From Thermoproteota archaeon (GTDB taxonomy: Archaea; Thermoproteota; Korarchaeia; Korarchaeales; Korarchaeaceae): DNA of 64,000 bases. Location of the stretch: assembly GCA_027491555.1 (NCBI GenBank), contig JAOZGN010000013.1, forward strand, positions 52,453-116,452. Direction: 5' to 3'. This document shows positions 1-8,801 of this stretch, one piece after another. The translations under genes were made by a program, and so were the position numbers. Numbering within the stretch: position 1 is the first letter of the stretch; every line of letters begins with the position of its first letter. The notes under the pieces were generated by a model. The model made no database searches, was not told the DNA's origin, and was given only the letters and a program-made list of their open reading frames with translations.

Positions 1-954
1 TATCTGGCCAGGCAGAACCTGAAGACTCTAGTCGTGACGATGGATGTCGGTGGACAGCTGCTCTTGGCTACTGAGATTCAGAACTACCCGGGATTCAAGT
101 CAATCGACGGCTTCAGCCTCTCCAAGAAGGTCGAAGAGCAGGCCAAGCTCTCTGGAGCCGAGTTCAAGTACGACGAGGTTACCGAGATCATCAGAGAGGG
201 GGACCTCTTCGTGGTCAGGACTGTGACCGGGGGGGAGTATAGGGCCGATGCCCTAGTCCTCGCGTTCGGGAAGAAGCCGAGGGAGTTGGGAGTCCCGGGA
301 GAGGAGAAGTTCAAGGGAAAGGGTGTGAGCTACTGTGCAACGTGCGACGCCCCGCTGTTTAGGGACAAGAGAGTGGTTCTCGCGGGAGTCGGGCCGCACG
401 GGATCGAGGCCGCCAGCATGCTCTCTGACCTAGTCAGCGAGCTCTACTGGGTGTTCCCAGGGGCTACCCCTGGCGGGGAGGAGGAGATCTTCCGGTCAGT
501 GGCCTCTCGACCCAACGTGCGCGTCCTCGCGAAGTCCAAGATAGTGGAGATCAGGGGAGGATCCAAGGTAGAGGAGGTTTTGGTAGAGACCCCAGACGGC
601 AGGGTGGAACTCAAGGTCGACGGGGTGTTCGTAGAGATGGGGTATGTCCCCGAGACAGGCATAGTCCGCGGGCTGGTCGAGCTCAACGAAAAGGGTGAGA
701 TCGTCGTGGACAAGCTCTGCAGGACATCCACCGAGGGGGCTTTCGCGGCTGGAGACGTGACAGACATCCCGTACAAGCAGGCGGTCATCTCGGCCGGGAT
801 GGGCGCCACGGCCGCGCTCTCCGCTTACAGTTACCTGATGAGGAAGAGAGGGAAGGAACTCAAGGCTCTGTCCGACTGGAAACACGTCGACATAGGTGGG
901 GAGAAAGAGAGGGAGCTGGGAGGGGGAGCGCTCTTCTTTGCGCCTCCCTCCTAA
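1..954 (+). CDS. Thioredoxin-reductase-like FAD flavoprotein (5' partial)
   Basis: The reading frame is open from base 1 (Y-L-A-R-Q-N-L-K-T-L-V-V), so the gene starts before the window and the N-terminal FAD GxGxxG motif is missing. The redox-active CxxC is seen as YCATCDAPLF, and the C-terminal FAD motif as GAFAAGDVTDIPYKQAV, both typical of thioredoxin reductases. The pyridine-nucleotide region is unusual: LAGVGPHGIEAA replaces the usual GGGDSAxEEA, and the following strand (LYWVFPGATPGG) lacks the HRRxxxR signature that binds the NADPH 2'-phosphate. It probably moves electrons between FAD and a CxxC partner, but its donor may not be NADPH. It converges on the RuBisCO gene with a 3-nt gap. 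The family is secure; the substrate is not. Confidence 0.88.
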   Translation, partial: YLARQNLKTLVVTMDVGGQLLLATEIQNYPGFKSIDGFSLSKKVEEQAKLSGAEFKYDEVTEIIREGDLFVVRTVTGGEYRADALVLAFGKKPRELGVPGEEKFKGKGVSYCATCDAPLFRDKRVVLAGVGPHGIEAASMLSDLVSELYWVFPGATPGGEEEIFRSVASRPNVRVLAKSKIVEIRGGSKVEEVLVETPDGRVELKVDGVFVEMGYVPETGIVRGLVELNEKGEIVVDKLCRTSTEGAFAAGDVTDIPYKQAVISAGMGATAALSAYSYLMRKRGKELKALSDWKHVDIGGEKERELGGGALFFAPPS

Positions 955-957
955 GGC

Positions 958-2262
958 TCACACGGGCTTCAGGTGGCCCCAGTGTTCGAGGGCCCTCCTG
1001 AGCTCGGGGTGAGTCCGCGCGTAATCCTCCAGAGTTACCCCCTGAAGGTACGCGTCTATCGCCTGTCTCACGGCCCTTGCGCCTGCCTCCGGCCCATCGG
1101 GGTGCCCAAGCACTCCGCCGCCTGCCTGTATCATGATCTCGGTCCCGAGTATCTTGAGGACATCGGGGATTATCCCGGGGTGCAGGCCGCCGGAACTCAC
1201 GGGCAGGGTGGGCTTCAGCCCCTCCCAAGTCTTGTGGATGAGCTTCCTGTCGGGGTCCTCCTCGACCCTGTCCTTCCTGAGTACGTCGGCGCAGGCGGTG
1301 ACCTCCTCCAGCGGGGACACCAGCTTCCCCACCACGGTTCCAATGTGTATGTGATCAACGCCCACCAGCCTGGCGGACTCGGCCACCACCTTCATAGAGA
1401 CTCCGTGCCTAGGATTCCTGGTGAACGCCGCGTGGAATGCCCTGTGGGCGTGTATAGCTAGACCGAGGTCCTCGGCGACCTCCCTGATGGACTGCAGGGC
1501 CGCCCAGCCGGCCGTAAGGATGTCGACCATGATGAACTCCCCCCCATAGTCCGCGACGATCTTGGCCCTCTTCTCCATCTCCTTGTAAGGGCCCGTTATG
1601 TTGAGCAGGGCGGACTTCCTCTCGCCTGTCTCCTTCTCGGCCTTCTCCCTGTATCTAAACAGCACCTTGACCCTCTCCTCGAACCTGTTGAAGCTCTGGT
1701 TGGTCAGGTTCTCGTCGTCCTTGATCAGGTCTACGCCGCCGAGCCAGATCTCGTAGCCCGCCTTGGCGTGTTCCTCTGAGGTCATACCGACCTTAGGCTT
1801 CGGGACCGTGGCCAGTATGGGCCTCTTCTCGACCTTGAGTATCTTCCTCACCCCGTGGATCCCGTGGTGAGGGCCTGGGAAGCTCCGAACCAGTGAGGGA
1901 GGCCAATAGACGTCCTCCAGCCTGAGGTTCTTCAGCGCCTTCATGCCGAAGATGTTTCCGGCTATGGAGCTCCAAATCTGGGGCATGCTCCCCGGCTCGA
2001 ATAGGTCTATCGGATAGGCGACCCTGACCCAGAAACCGCCGTCGCCAGCGTCCTTGAAGTCATAAGCCTTGGCGCTCAGCGCCCTAATCCTGTCGCTCAT
2101 GGTGACGACTTCCGTCCAAGTGCCGTTGGAGCTCTCTGACGCCACCCTACCTGCGGCCTCCTCCACGGATATACCGTCCGCAGGCTCGACGTAGAACAGG
2201 GCGACGAGCTCGTCATCCGAGGGCCTGTGAGACTTATCGACGAAATCTAGATACCAGTCCAA
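958..2262 (-). CDS. rbcL: Ribulose-1,5-bisphosphate carboxylase, archaeal form III large subunit
   Basis: Form III RuBisCO, in archaea part of the AMP/nucleoside salvage route that converts ribulose-1,5-bisphosphate and CO2 to 3-phosphoglycerate. The start is placed at TTG 2262 (L-D-W-Y-L-D-F-V-D), giving 434 aa, normal for the family; a longer frame upstream has no homology-like sequence. The catalytic loop is intact: GGVDLIKDDENL with the lysine that is carbamylated, the HRAFHAAF region, and the phosphate-binding SSGGLHPG and QAGGGVLGHPDG. A TATA-like box (minus strand TTTAAAAGG, 2294-2302) overlaps the thyX stop codon and sits about 35 nt before the start, so rbcL probably has its own promoter with a very short leader as well as read-through from dcd-thyX. 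AMP phosphorylase and R15P isomerase are not in the window. Confidence 0.95.
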   Translation of the reverse strand: MDWYLDFVDKSHRPSDDELVALFYVEPADGISVEEAAGRVASESSNGTWTEVVTMSDRIRALSAKAYDFKDAGDGGFWVRVAYPIDLFEPGSMPQIWSSIAGNIFGMKALKNLRLEDVYWPPSLVRSFPGPHHGIHGVRKILKVEKRPILATVPKPKVGMTSEEHAKAGYEIWLGGVDLIKDDENLTNQSFNRFEERVKVLFRYREKAEKETGERKSALLNITGPYKEMEKRAKIVADYGGEFIMVDILTAGWAALQSIREVAEDLGLAIHAHRAFHAAFTRNPRHGVSMKVVAESARLVGVDHIHIGTVVGKLVSPLEEVTACADVLRKDRVEEDPDRKLIHKTWEGLKPTLPVSSGGLHPGIIPDVLKILGTEIMIQAGGGVLGHPDGPEAGARAVRQAIDAYLQGVTLEDYARTHPELRRALEHWGHLKPV

Positions 2263-2293
2263 GACTCGACACCGTTTGAAGGAGTGGTCCTGG

Positions 2294-2302
2294 CCTTTTA
2301 AA
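2294..2302 (-). promoter_or_regulatory. TATA-like box for rbcL, overlapping the thyX stop
   Basis: Minus-strand TTTAAAAGG is centred about 36 nt before the chosen rbcL TTG, and it contains the thyX TAA stop. The spacing predicts a leader of about 10 nt. This is inferred from position and composition only. Confidence 0.45.
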
Positions 2303-3206
2303 CGCTCTGACCAGGTTTCAGGCCAGACAGACGCTGTATTATCTGTGCAACAATTCTGATCTCTCTCTGCGCCTCGGGCGCTGCCCTGAGCCTGATGAAG
2401 TGAAGCCACGCGGAGTCCCTACCGCTGACTAGGATCCTGGTGGTGCATGCCTGTGGAAGGATGTACCTAGCATCTTCCATCTTCACGCCAGCGTCCATAA
2501 GTCCATAGTAAATTCTGAGGGCCCTCTCGATCTCCCTCTCCATCCTCAGCCTTAGCTCAGCGTCGAGGTGTCCAGGGAGGTAGTACCCGACGACCTGGGA
2601 GACCCTCTGGCTCTGCTGAGTGAAGCTCAGCGCCCTATGTCTAACCAGCTGGTGGCTGCACACCCTGGAGATTCCTTCCACCAGGAACGCGTGGAAACCA
2701 TGCCTCGGGTCCGGCCAGGGGGAGGATAAGAGCATGTGGACCCAGATGTCCTCCAGCTGGTCGCTCGACAGCTCGACTTGGAGGCCCGCCTCGAGACTCT
2801 CTTCTTCGGGACTCAGTCCTAGGGATCTGGAGAGGACCGGGAAGTGAAGGAGAACAGTCTTAGCTAGTTCTCTGATCTCAGGGCTGCCGCGCTCGACCAT
2901 CTCTATGGCCACGCGCGGGTTCATGGATAGGATCCCCTCGTCCTCCGACAGCTCGACGAACTTCCAGTGGAAGAGCCTTGACTTGACCTCCTCTAGGTCG
3001 GCCTCGACCCACACTCGAATCAGGCTGTGCTCGAACACGGAGAGGTGGCCCCACCCCAGGAGCTTCCTGAAGAGAAGCTCCATCCTCTGAGGGGTCGCTT
3101 CCTTGATCATGTCCTCTACGGACTTCGAACTTCGGGACACCCTGGCCCCGAGGTAGAGGAGCCAATCCCCTCCGGCCACCTCAACCCTGGAGACTCTCAA
3201 CCTCAC
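2298..3206 (-). CDS. thyX: Flavin-dependent thymidylate synthase ThyX
   Basis: Makes dTMP from dUMP using methylene-tetrahydrofolate and FAD. The ThyX signature is present as RHRALSFTQQSQRV (family pattern RHRxxSxNxxSxR, here with T at the usual Asn). Other family features are the N-terminal ARVSRSS segment and a C-terminal RDSAWLHFIRLR segment. The start is set at one of two adjacent GTG codons (3206 or 3209), which gives M-R-L-R-V-S-R; the frame upstream of them is the antisense of the dcd 3' end. The gene overlaps dcd by about 26 nt, so the two are translationally coupled and supply consecutive steps (dCTP to dUTP, then dUMP to dTMP). No classical thyA is visible. Confidence 0.94.
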   Translation of the reverse strand: MRLRVSRVEVAGGDWLLYLGARVSRSSKSVEDMIKEATPQRMELLFRKLLGWGHLSVFEHSLIRVWVEADLEEVKSRLFHWKFVELSEDEGILSMNPRVAIEMVERGSPEIRELAKTVLLHFPVLSRSLGLSPEEESLEAGLQVELSSDQLEDIWVHMLLSSPWPDPRHGFHAFLVEGISRVCSHQLVRHRALSFTQQSQRVSQVVGYYLPGHLDAELRLRMEREIERALRIYYGLMDAGVKMEDARYILPQACTTRILVSGRDSAWLHFIRLRAAPEAQREIRIVAQIIQRLSGLKPGQSV

Positions 3207-3735
3207 CACCCAGGCTTTTGGGGAGACTGATACCCATCTGCCCCTGATAGAAACCGGAGTAAGGCTCGGAGGACTTCTCGTCGAGCCTGAAGAAGACCAC
3301 ATGGAGGAACCTGATTCCCCGGTAGATCCTTACGGGAGAGGGCCTGGTCCAGGCCACCTCTATGGTCAGCTGTCCCTCAAAGCCTGCATCGATTAGGGTC
3401 GGGGCCGACAGAAATCCCCACCGGGCCAGGGTACTCCTGAGACCGCAGAGCCCGGCCACATCCTCTGGGAGTCTCACTCTCTCCTCGGTGACTAGGAGCA
3501 GGCTCGTGTTCCCCGGGATTATGAGTCCCTCATTTGGAATTTTCCTCCTCACGAACTGACTCTTGGGGTCGGCATCCGCGAGGTCGATTATCTCTCCCCT
3601 GAAGATCGGAAATGCTACCTCTTCACCGATTCTGAGATCGACACCGTTTTCTCGAATAGTATCAGAGTAGAGGGGATCTATCTCAAGTTTGCCTGACTCT
3701 AATAGGCCTCTTATGGCCTTATCGCTCAGGAGCAT
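3181..3735 (-). CDS. dcd: dCTP deaminase
   Basis: Deaminates dCTP to dUTP; some archaeal members also hydrolyse dUTP to dUMP. The 184-aa length fits the family. Hallmarks seen are the trimer-forming GLCGLRSTLARWGF segment, the catalytic/substrate block APTLIDAGFEGQLTIEV with its active-site Glu, and the N-terminal MLLSDKAIRGLLESG start. It leads the cluster dcd-thyX-rbcL, and its 3' end overlaps the thyX start. Upstream (3736-3827) a minus-strand AT-rich stretch near 3757-3766 is a plausible TATA box. Whether it is mono- or bifunctional cannot be decided by eye. Confidence 0.93.
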   Translation of the reverse strand: MLLSDKAIRGLLESGKLEIDPLYSDTIRENGVDLRIGEEVAFPIFRGEIIDLADADPKSQFVRRKIPNEGLIIPGNTSLLLVTEERVRLPEDVAGLCGLRSTLARWGFLSAPTLIDAGFEGQLTIEVAWTRPSPVRIYRGIRFLHVVFFRLDEKSSEPYSGFYQGQMGISLPKSLGGEVESLQG

Positions 3736-3827
3736 GTCTCCACCAGCCTTGCAGGCTTAGAATTTAATGGCGCATCCGCCTCTCGGCTCGTGAAAGAACC
3801 TAACCGATGCTGAGCTGGACAGTCTCA

Positions 3828-4250
3828 TCAAATCGCATACTCCATAGAGCCCGATCCCTGCTGGCCTCTCTGTTGCCTCGATATCACCGGTGAGGGTAGT
3901 GGCGGTGGGACTCCAATAGATCGGCTGGCCACCACGGCGTCGGCCATCGCAGAAGAGAAGACCGCCTGAACCACCGCCTCCGGGGGCTTACCAGAGCTGG
4001 ACCTCTCAACAGCCTCCTTTACCTCCTTCTCGCCCCCCTGAATGAGAATGATCCCTCTGATGGTTATCTGAGCCACCGCCGGGTTGTAGGTTGCAGAGAC
4101 CACGAAGGATCCCTTTGCCTTCCCCTGGCCAGCCAGCTCAAGCTTGTGAACGGTCACGTTGAGCTGTATCTGAACCGGGGCCGGTAGGGGGGTCTCGACA
4201 TCCCAGAGGCGCTCGGCGGAGATGCTGGTGGTCCTCACGCTCACCATCAT
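3828..4250 (-). CDS. Conserved archaeal protein of unknown function
   Basis: 140 aa, soluble, no signal peptide. The N-terminal two thirds alternate like beta strands (VQIQLNVTVHKLEL, GSFVVSATYNPAVAQITI), then a helical part ends in SRSIGVPPPLPSP and a Q/G-rich tail. The strand-rich region followed by a Pro-rich GxPPPxPxP motif resembles small conserved archaeal proteins whose role is unknown; this is recollection, not a search. It is divergently arranged with the CBS gene, and the AT-rich stretch near 4278-4286 may serve as a shared promoter. Confidence 0.7.
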   Translation of the reverse strand: MMVSVRTTSISAERLWDVETPLPAPVQIQLNVTVHKLELAGQGKAKGSFVVSATYNPAVAQITIRGIILIQGGEKEVKEAVERSSSGKPPEAVVQAVFSSAMADAVVASRSIGVPPPLPSPVISRQQRGQQGSGSMEYAI

Positions 4251-4344
4251 GGCTATACTGGCGCACTCACCTAGGGCCTATTTTTAATGATCTTGTGGCT
4301 CAGAGGCTTAACGTCCGCACTCTCCTGTCTTGGGAGGTCTCAGA

Positions 4345-5226
4345 TTGGGCGCCCTAATTGGCTTGATAGGGAGGTACCCGCCCGCCGTTATCGTAGACCC
4401 CGAGACGCCCCTCGTCAACGTGGTTAGGGGGTTGAAGAACAGGGCCGTCAGGCACGCATTGGTGCAGAAGGATGGAGAGCTCATCGGGATAATATCTGCC
4501 AAGGACATCCTCCGTGACCTCGTCAGGGCCGGAGACGAGAGCCTCTCACGACTGACCCAGAGGCTTGCGAGGGATGTGATGACGAGGGATGTCGTCACGG
4601 CCAGCTTTGAGGAGGGATTTGCGAGGTTGGTCGAGAAGTTCCTGGAGCACGACTTCGGGGCCATCCCCGTGGTTGGCACCAAGGGGAAGGTGGTAGGCAT
4701 AGTGTCAGAGCGGCACATCGTGGACGCGCTTTCCGGGCACGTGACGTACGTTCGCGTCGGTGAGATAGCCAGCTCTCCGCTGATCTTGGCGGACGCGAGA
4801 GCCACACTCTTCGACGCAATCACCAAGATGGTCGAGTTCAACATACGGAGGGTGCCTTTCTCCGTCGAGTCGGGAGATATCGTAGGAATCATCACACTGA
4901 AGGATGTCATCTCGCTCTTGGGATCCTGGAGGACGGTAGAGGCCCTGGAGGAGGGTAAGGGGGCCGAGATCTCTGAGACTCCGCTCGACCCGACGTGGAG
5001 GTGCTCGATCGCCTCAATCGACTCCAAGGTTGACGTCAGCGAGGCCCTCAAGAAGATGAGGTCGCTGGGGGTTGGGAGCCTGCTCGTGAGAGACGGTGAC
5101 GAGATCGTGGGAATAGTGACGGAGAGGGATGCGGTCAGGAGACTCCCGAAGGTCATGGGTGCGGATGTCTTCGTAGACGCGGTGAGGCAGGAGATCTTCG
5201 TCGGAAGGATATCCAAGTACGGCTGA
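4345..5226 (+). CDS. Four-CBS-domain protein
   Basis: About 294 aa made almost entirely of four CBS units in two Bateman pairs. Repeated signatures are GIISAKDILRDLV, GIVSERHIVDAL, GIITLKDVISLL and GIVTERDAVRRL. Such proteins bind adenosine ligands (AMP, ATP, SAM) and act as sensors or as subunits of a partner enzyme, but no catalytic domain is attached here. The start is placed at TTG 4345 because GGAGGT (4333-4338) is a well-spaced ribosome binding site; TTG 4330 is the alternative. The next gene is convergent with a 1-nt gap. The partner is unknown; the nearby adenosine-specific kinase and RuBisCO III make an adenylate-sensing role conceivable. Confidence 0.88.
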   Translation: MGALIGLIGRYPPAVIVDPETPLVNVVRGLKNRAVRHALVQKDGELIGIISAKDILRDLVRAGDESLSRLTQRLARDVMTRDVVTASFEEGFARLVEKFLEHDFGAIPVVGTKGKVVGIVSERHIVDALSGHVTYVRVGEIASSPLILADARATLFDAITKMVEFNIRRVPFSVESGDIVGIITLKDVISLLGSWRTVEALEEGKGAEISETPLDPTWRCSIASIDSKVDVSEALKKMRSLGVGSLLVRDGDEIVGIVTERDAVRRLPKVMGADVFVDAVRQEIFVGRISKYG

Positions 5227-5227
5227 G

Positions 5228-6235
5228 CTATTCAGAGAGAACCCTCCAGAGTTCCTCCGATACAGGTCGGTTGAGGTCGAGCCTCGAGCCATCTAATCTC
5301 TCCAGCACGCGAACGGAGGGGTCAGAGACGAACTCCCCTACCACGGCGGCGTCGATCCCATTCCCCTTAAGCTCGCGAACGATCTCCCGAGCCGAGTCCC
5401 TTGGGGCCGCTATGAGCAGGGAGCCCGAACTCACCAGTCGGAGGGGGTCAACCCTCAGGGCCTCGCATATCGTCCGCGTCTCCGGCCTGACTGGGATATC
5501 CTCCTCGCGGACCACAACCCCGACGCCGGACGCCATGGCGACCTCCTGAATTCCGGCGGCTATTCCGCCCTCTGTGGGGTCGTGGAGTGCGTGCGCCCCA
5601 AGGTCAGCGGCGATCCTTGCGTCCCTAACCACGCTTATCTCCCGGATGAACTCCGCAGCCCTGTCTAGGACGCCTTCATCGACCTTTCCGACGAGCCTCT
5701 CCTTTAGGTCGGTCGCCAGGATGGACGTCCCTTCGAGGGCGACGGCCTTGGTCACTATGGCCAGGTCGCCGGGCTTTGCTCCGGAACTCCTGATGAGCCT
5801 GTCGGGGTTCGTGAATCCTATGGCTGTCGTGACTATTATGTCTCGGTCGAGCCAGGGAGTCACCTCGGTGTGGCCGCCGACCACGCTCGCCCCGACCTCG
5901 TCAGCAGCGGATCTTATCTGATCGGCCAGCTCCTCAAGCCTCTCGAATGTGGTCCCTCCGCTCGCCAGTAGAGTCACCACGAGCCACCTTGGGTCGGCCC
6001 CTGAAGTGGCCACATCGTTGCACGCCACGTGAACGGACAGCCAGCCTGCGTTCCTACCCGCCCCGGTAATGGGATCCGAGTGAACCACCACCGCGACTCC
6101 GTTGGCCAGGAGGGCCGCGTAGTCCTCGCCGACTCCTGGCCCCAGGAGGACATCGTCTCTGGGCTTGTAGATCCTACCCAAGAATGCCCTCAGCTGATCG
6201 GGCGGGAGCTTTCCAGCTAGCACGGAGCCGCCCAC
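5228..6235 (-). CDS. AIR synthase-related protein (HypE/PurM/SelD-like fold)
   Basis: 335 aa with a GTG start. The N-terminal GVGEDYAALL and the ACNDVATSGADPRWL block match the ATP-binding AIRS fold (hydrogenase maturation HypE, ThiL, PurM, SelD). The second half shows DPTEGGIAAGIQEVA and SSGSLLIAA, which are typical of the AIRS C-terminal domain in archaeal HypE-like proteins. It does not end with the C-terminal Cys of true HypE (tail ...EELWRVLSE), so a role in NiFe-hydrogenase cyanation is unlikely; ATP-dependent phosphorylation or dehydration of an unknown substrate is the safe statement. It lies downstream of the adenosine-specific kinase on the same strand, separated by a strong hairpin. 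Confidence 0.8.
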   Translation of the reverse strand: MGGSVLAGKLPPDQLRAFLGRIYKPRDDVLLGPGVGEDYAALLANGVAVVVHSDPITGAGRNAGWLSVHVACNDVATSGADPRWLVVTLLASGGTTFERLEELADQIRSAADEVGASVVGGHTEVTPWLDRDIIVTTAIGFTNPDRLIRSSGAKPGDLAIVTKAVALEGTSILATDLKERLVGKVDEGVLDRAAEFIREISVVRDARIAADLGAHALHDPTEGGIAAGIQEVAMASGVGVVVREEDIPVRPETRTICEALRVDPLRLVSSGSLLIAAPRDSAREIVRELKGNGIDAAVVGEFVSDPSVRVLERLDGSRLDLNRPVSEELWRVLSE

Positions 6236-6265
6236 TCCGACGCAGTGAAAAAAGTTAGCTGAATG

Positions 6266-6297
6266 GGGGACCCGACCCGAATTCGGGCCGGGACCCC
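6266..6297 (-). terminator. GC-rich hairpin followed by T6 (minus strand)
   Basis: A 32-nt near-perfect inverted repeat: GGGG and CCCC outer arms, CCCG/CGGG middle arms, and an inner CCCGAATTCGGG palindrome with two single mismatches. On the minus strand it is followed 11 nt later by TTTTTT (6248-6253). It lies after the adenosine-kinase stop and before the AIRS-related start. It could terminate the upstream transcript or sit in the leader of the downstream gene. Confidence 0.55.
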
Positions 6298-6399
6298 TTG
6301 GAGGGTGGCCCGAGTATTCCGAGGGTCTCCAGGCTTTATGGATTTCGATTAGAACCGTCGATGGACCATTGACAACGTTTTGAAACGGTTATCGACGCT

Positions 6400-6894
6400 T
6401 CAGAGCTTGTAGCCGAACTTCCTTAGGAGTTCCTTGCGCTCCCTTATGTCCTCGTCACCCTCAACGCCAAGCGGCGTGAGGCCGTCTACAACCCCAAGCA
6501 GCCCTCTCCCCTGGCTGGTCTCCGCCACTATAGCCTGAAGGGGGTTGGCCGTGGCGGCAAAGATGTTGACGATCTCGCTCACGGACTTCAGCCTGTTCAG
6601 GACGTTGATTGGCCACGCGTCGCGAATCAAGATAACGAGGGTGTGACCCGCGGCGAGCCTCTTTGCCCTCTCGATGGCCTCCTTTTCCAGCTCGGGGTCA
6701 TTTCCAACGTGCCTAATCAGCCTCTTTCCCGAGGACTCGCAGAAGGCTATCCCGAACTTTATCGAGGGGCATGATTCGACCAGAGCCTCATAGACATCTT
6801 CAACGGTCTTGATGAAGTGGGACTGGGCCACGATTATGTTGGTACCCTCCGGGGGGGAGATGTCCACTACGTGTATCTTCACGCCTTCACACAT
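6400..6894 (-). CDS. Adenosine-specific kinase (PF04008 family)
   Basis: 164 aa, full length for this small family, described as adenosine-specific kinase from a Pyrobaculum structure. Family-typical stretches are [40 protein letters not shown] and the C-terminal [14 protein letters not shown] with a Gly-rich [10 protein letters not shown]. It is thought to bind adenosine/AMP and may feed the AMP pool used by the RuBisCO III salvage route, an inference from the shared neighbourhood. It is divergent from the secreted CARDB gene; the 173-bp spacer has AT-rich elements for both directions. Confidence 0.88.
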   Translation of the reverse strand: MCEGVKIHVVDISPPEGTNIIVAQSHFIKTVEDVYEALVESCPSIKFGIAFCESSGKRLIRHVGNDPELEKEAIERAKRLAAGHTLVILIRDAWPINVLNRLKSVSEIVNIFAATANPLQAIVAETSQGRGLLGVVDGLTPLGVEGDEDIRERKELLRKFGYKL

Positions 6895-7067
6895 GTCAAT
6901 TCACCCGCCCGTTATTGTCTCACCCAACGAGAATACGTAAAGTTGACGCCCCTTAGGCAGTACAAGTTCATCGCATCTGTCGGCAGGCGAGCTGCCACTC
7001 GGGTGAGGCCCGCACGTGTCGAAATACCTATCTATACCCAAGATGGGGATGGGGGGCGGAGGGTGGC

Positions 7068-8693
7068 TTGAGGAAACTCAACCTGATGCTGCTGATCCTG
7101 CTTGCGATTCTCATGGCGACGCCAAGCGAGACAAGCGCTGCGGATGAGGGACTAGCGAGGCTCCCAACCGGCGCGTGTACCCTCTTCTGCCCGATATCCA
7201 GCTACGTCAAGGTGTGGTACGTCGACCTGAACTCATCTCTGGCCGGGAGCCAAAGGGTCGCCAGGGTGGGAGTGGGCGAGGAGTTCGAGATATACGTAGA
7301 GGTCTGGCTGAAGAAGACCTCCTCTGAAGCCCCCATGGCGCTCATAGTGGTCGGATCGTGGTCCAAGAACTGGCCGCCAGACAGGAGGGCTTACGTCAAG
7401 ATATACGAGGGAATCCCCAGCTCCACGGGGTCAAAGTACAAGCTCAGAGCGACGATGAGGGCCCCGCAGACACCTGGGAACTACAGCCTCTGGGTGCTCT
7501 ACGTCCCGCCCCCGCGAGAGCCCGGCGTCGATCCCGTCGAGAATCTGTTCAAGATATGGAGTGAGACCGAGAACCTCACTGGCAAGGCCCCCTGGGAGCT
7601 GCCGAACTGCGGGCCGCCTCACGCCCGCGTGCAGGTCGTGGCCAAGCCCAAGATTACATTCACGAACTTCTGGGTGAGCAAGCGTCAGGTCGCGCCCGGC
7701 GAGACCGTGGAGTTCGGCGTCAGGGTTAGCAATGTGGGTACCGCGGAGGGCACCTACGAAATAGAGGCGAAGCTCGACGGCTCACACTTGGAGACGAAGA
7801 CCGGCGTGCTTGGTCCGGGACAGAGCCGCGACCTGACATGGAAAGTAAAGCTAACCCAACCTGGAGACCACTGGATAGACGTCGGAAACTTCTTCTCGGC
7901 GCAAATTCACGTGCTCGAGCCCGGAGAACTCAAGGTGAAGAACTTAAGGGCCAGCTCGTCTGAACTGATGCCCGGAGACAAGCTGAAGGTCTATGTCACC
8001 GTGGAGAACGAGGGAGAGATGGAGAGAGACATCAAGCTCGCCCTCGTCGTCGACGGGAGAGTCGTCGACAGCAAGACGGTCCTCGTCGACCCGATGTCCT
8101 CGGAAGACGTGCAGTTCGAGGTGACCCTGGAGGAGCCGGGCGTACACAGGATAGAGGTCGGTAAGCTGGGTCCGCTAGAGGTTCGCGTCCTATCTCCGGG
8201 CGAGTGCAGACTCCTGGGCGTGATCATATCCAACAGCACGGTCATCTCCGGCAGAGTGGTCAATCTGACGGCTACACTCAGCAACGTGGGCGACCTGGAA
8301 ACCACCTGCGTCGTGCAGCTCAGCGTAAACGAGACGGTGAAGACGACGGAGATGGTTCGAATACCTGGGGGAAGTACCAAGAACGTCACCCTCTCGTTCC
8401 CCACATGGGGGGCGGGAATTTACCTGATCAACGTTAACGGCACTGAATACACGGTAGAGGCTGTGAACCCCCCGACTCAGGAAGGAGGGGAGGAAGAAGG
8501 ACCGTTGGGCCCAAAGCTCACAGTAGGGGCCGCTGCGTCGGTCGTTGCAGGCGGGGCCGCGGCTGCGTACATCTTAAAAGGTCGGGAGAGGCCTTCTAGA
8601 GCGCGACACGGTCTGATCACCAGGAAATCGCGGAGATCTAAGAGGAGAAGGTCGGGAAGGGCTAAGAGAGGGAGCGGCCTGCGCGAGAGGTAG
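7068..8693 (+). CDS. Secreted, membrane-anchored CARDB-repeat protein
   Basis: 541 aa. A signal peptide (hydrophobic LMLLILLAILMA, cleavage near ETSAADEG) is followed by a Cys-containing N-terminal domain and about three CARDB-like beta-sandwich repeats (for example FWVSKRQVAPGETVEFGVRV, then ASSSELMPGDKLKVYVTVEN). A C-terminal membrane helix (GAAASVVAGGAAAAYIL) and a very basic tail rich in R and K close the protein. It is probably a cell-surface binding or structural protein anchored by its C-terminus with the basic tail inside. The TTG start is preceded by a strong GGAGGG site (7058-7063). It appears to be monocistronic. Confidence 0.8.
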   Translation: MRKLNLMLLILLAILMATPSETSAADEGLARLPTGACTLFCPISSYVKVWYVDLNSSLAGSQRVARVGVGEEFEIYVEVWLKKTSSEAPMALIVVGSWSKNWPPDRRAYVKIYEGIPSSTGSKYKLRATMRAPQTPGNYSLWVLYVPPPREPGVDPVENLFKIWSETENLTGKAPWELPNCGPPHARVQVVAKPKITFTNFWVSKRQVAPGETVEFGVRVSNVGTAEGTYEIEAKLDGSHLETKTGVLGPGQSRDLTWKVKLTQPGDHWIDVGNFFSAQIHVLEPGELKVKNLRASSSELMPGDKLKVYVTVENEGEMERDIKLALVVDGRVVDSKTVLVDPMSSEDVQFEVTLEEPGVHRIEVGKLGPLEVRVLSPGECRLLGVIISNSTVISGRVVNLTATLSNVGDLETTCVVQLSVNETVKTTEMVRIPGGSTKNVTLSFPTWGAGIYLINVNGTEYTVEAVNPPTQEGGEEEGPLGPKLTVGAAASVVAGGAAAAYILKGRERPSRARHGLITRKSRRSKRRRSGRAKRGSGLRER

Positions 8694-8801
8694 GCGCCTG
8701 ATACGCCATCCTTTATGTCCACTAGAAGGGCTGACGTCGCATCTTTTTATCTATAGAGCGCAGACGGGGCGTGAGGGTCCACTGGTTCGAGGGGATCCCT
8801 C

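Noticed and set aside
5228..6235. Selenophosphate synthetase or true HypE
   Set aside because: No Cys/Sec Gly-rich N-terminus of SelD and no C-terminal Cys of HypE.
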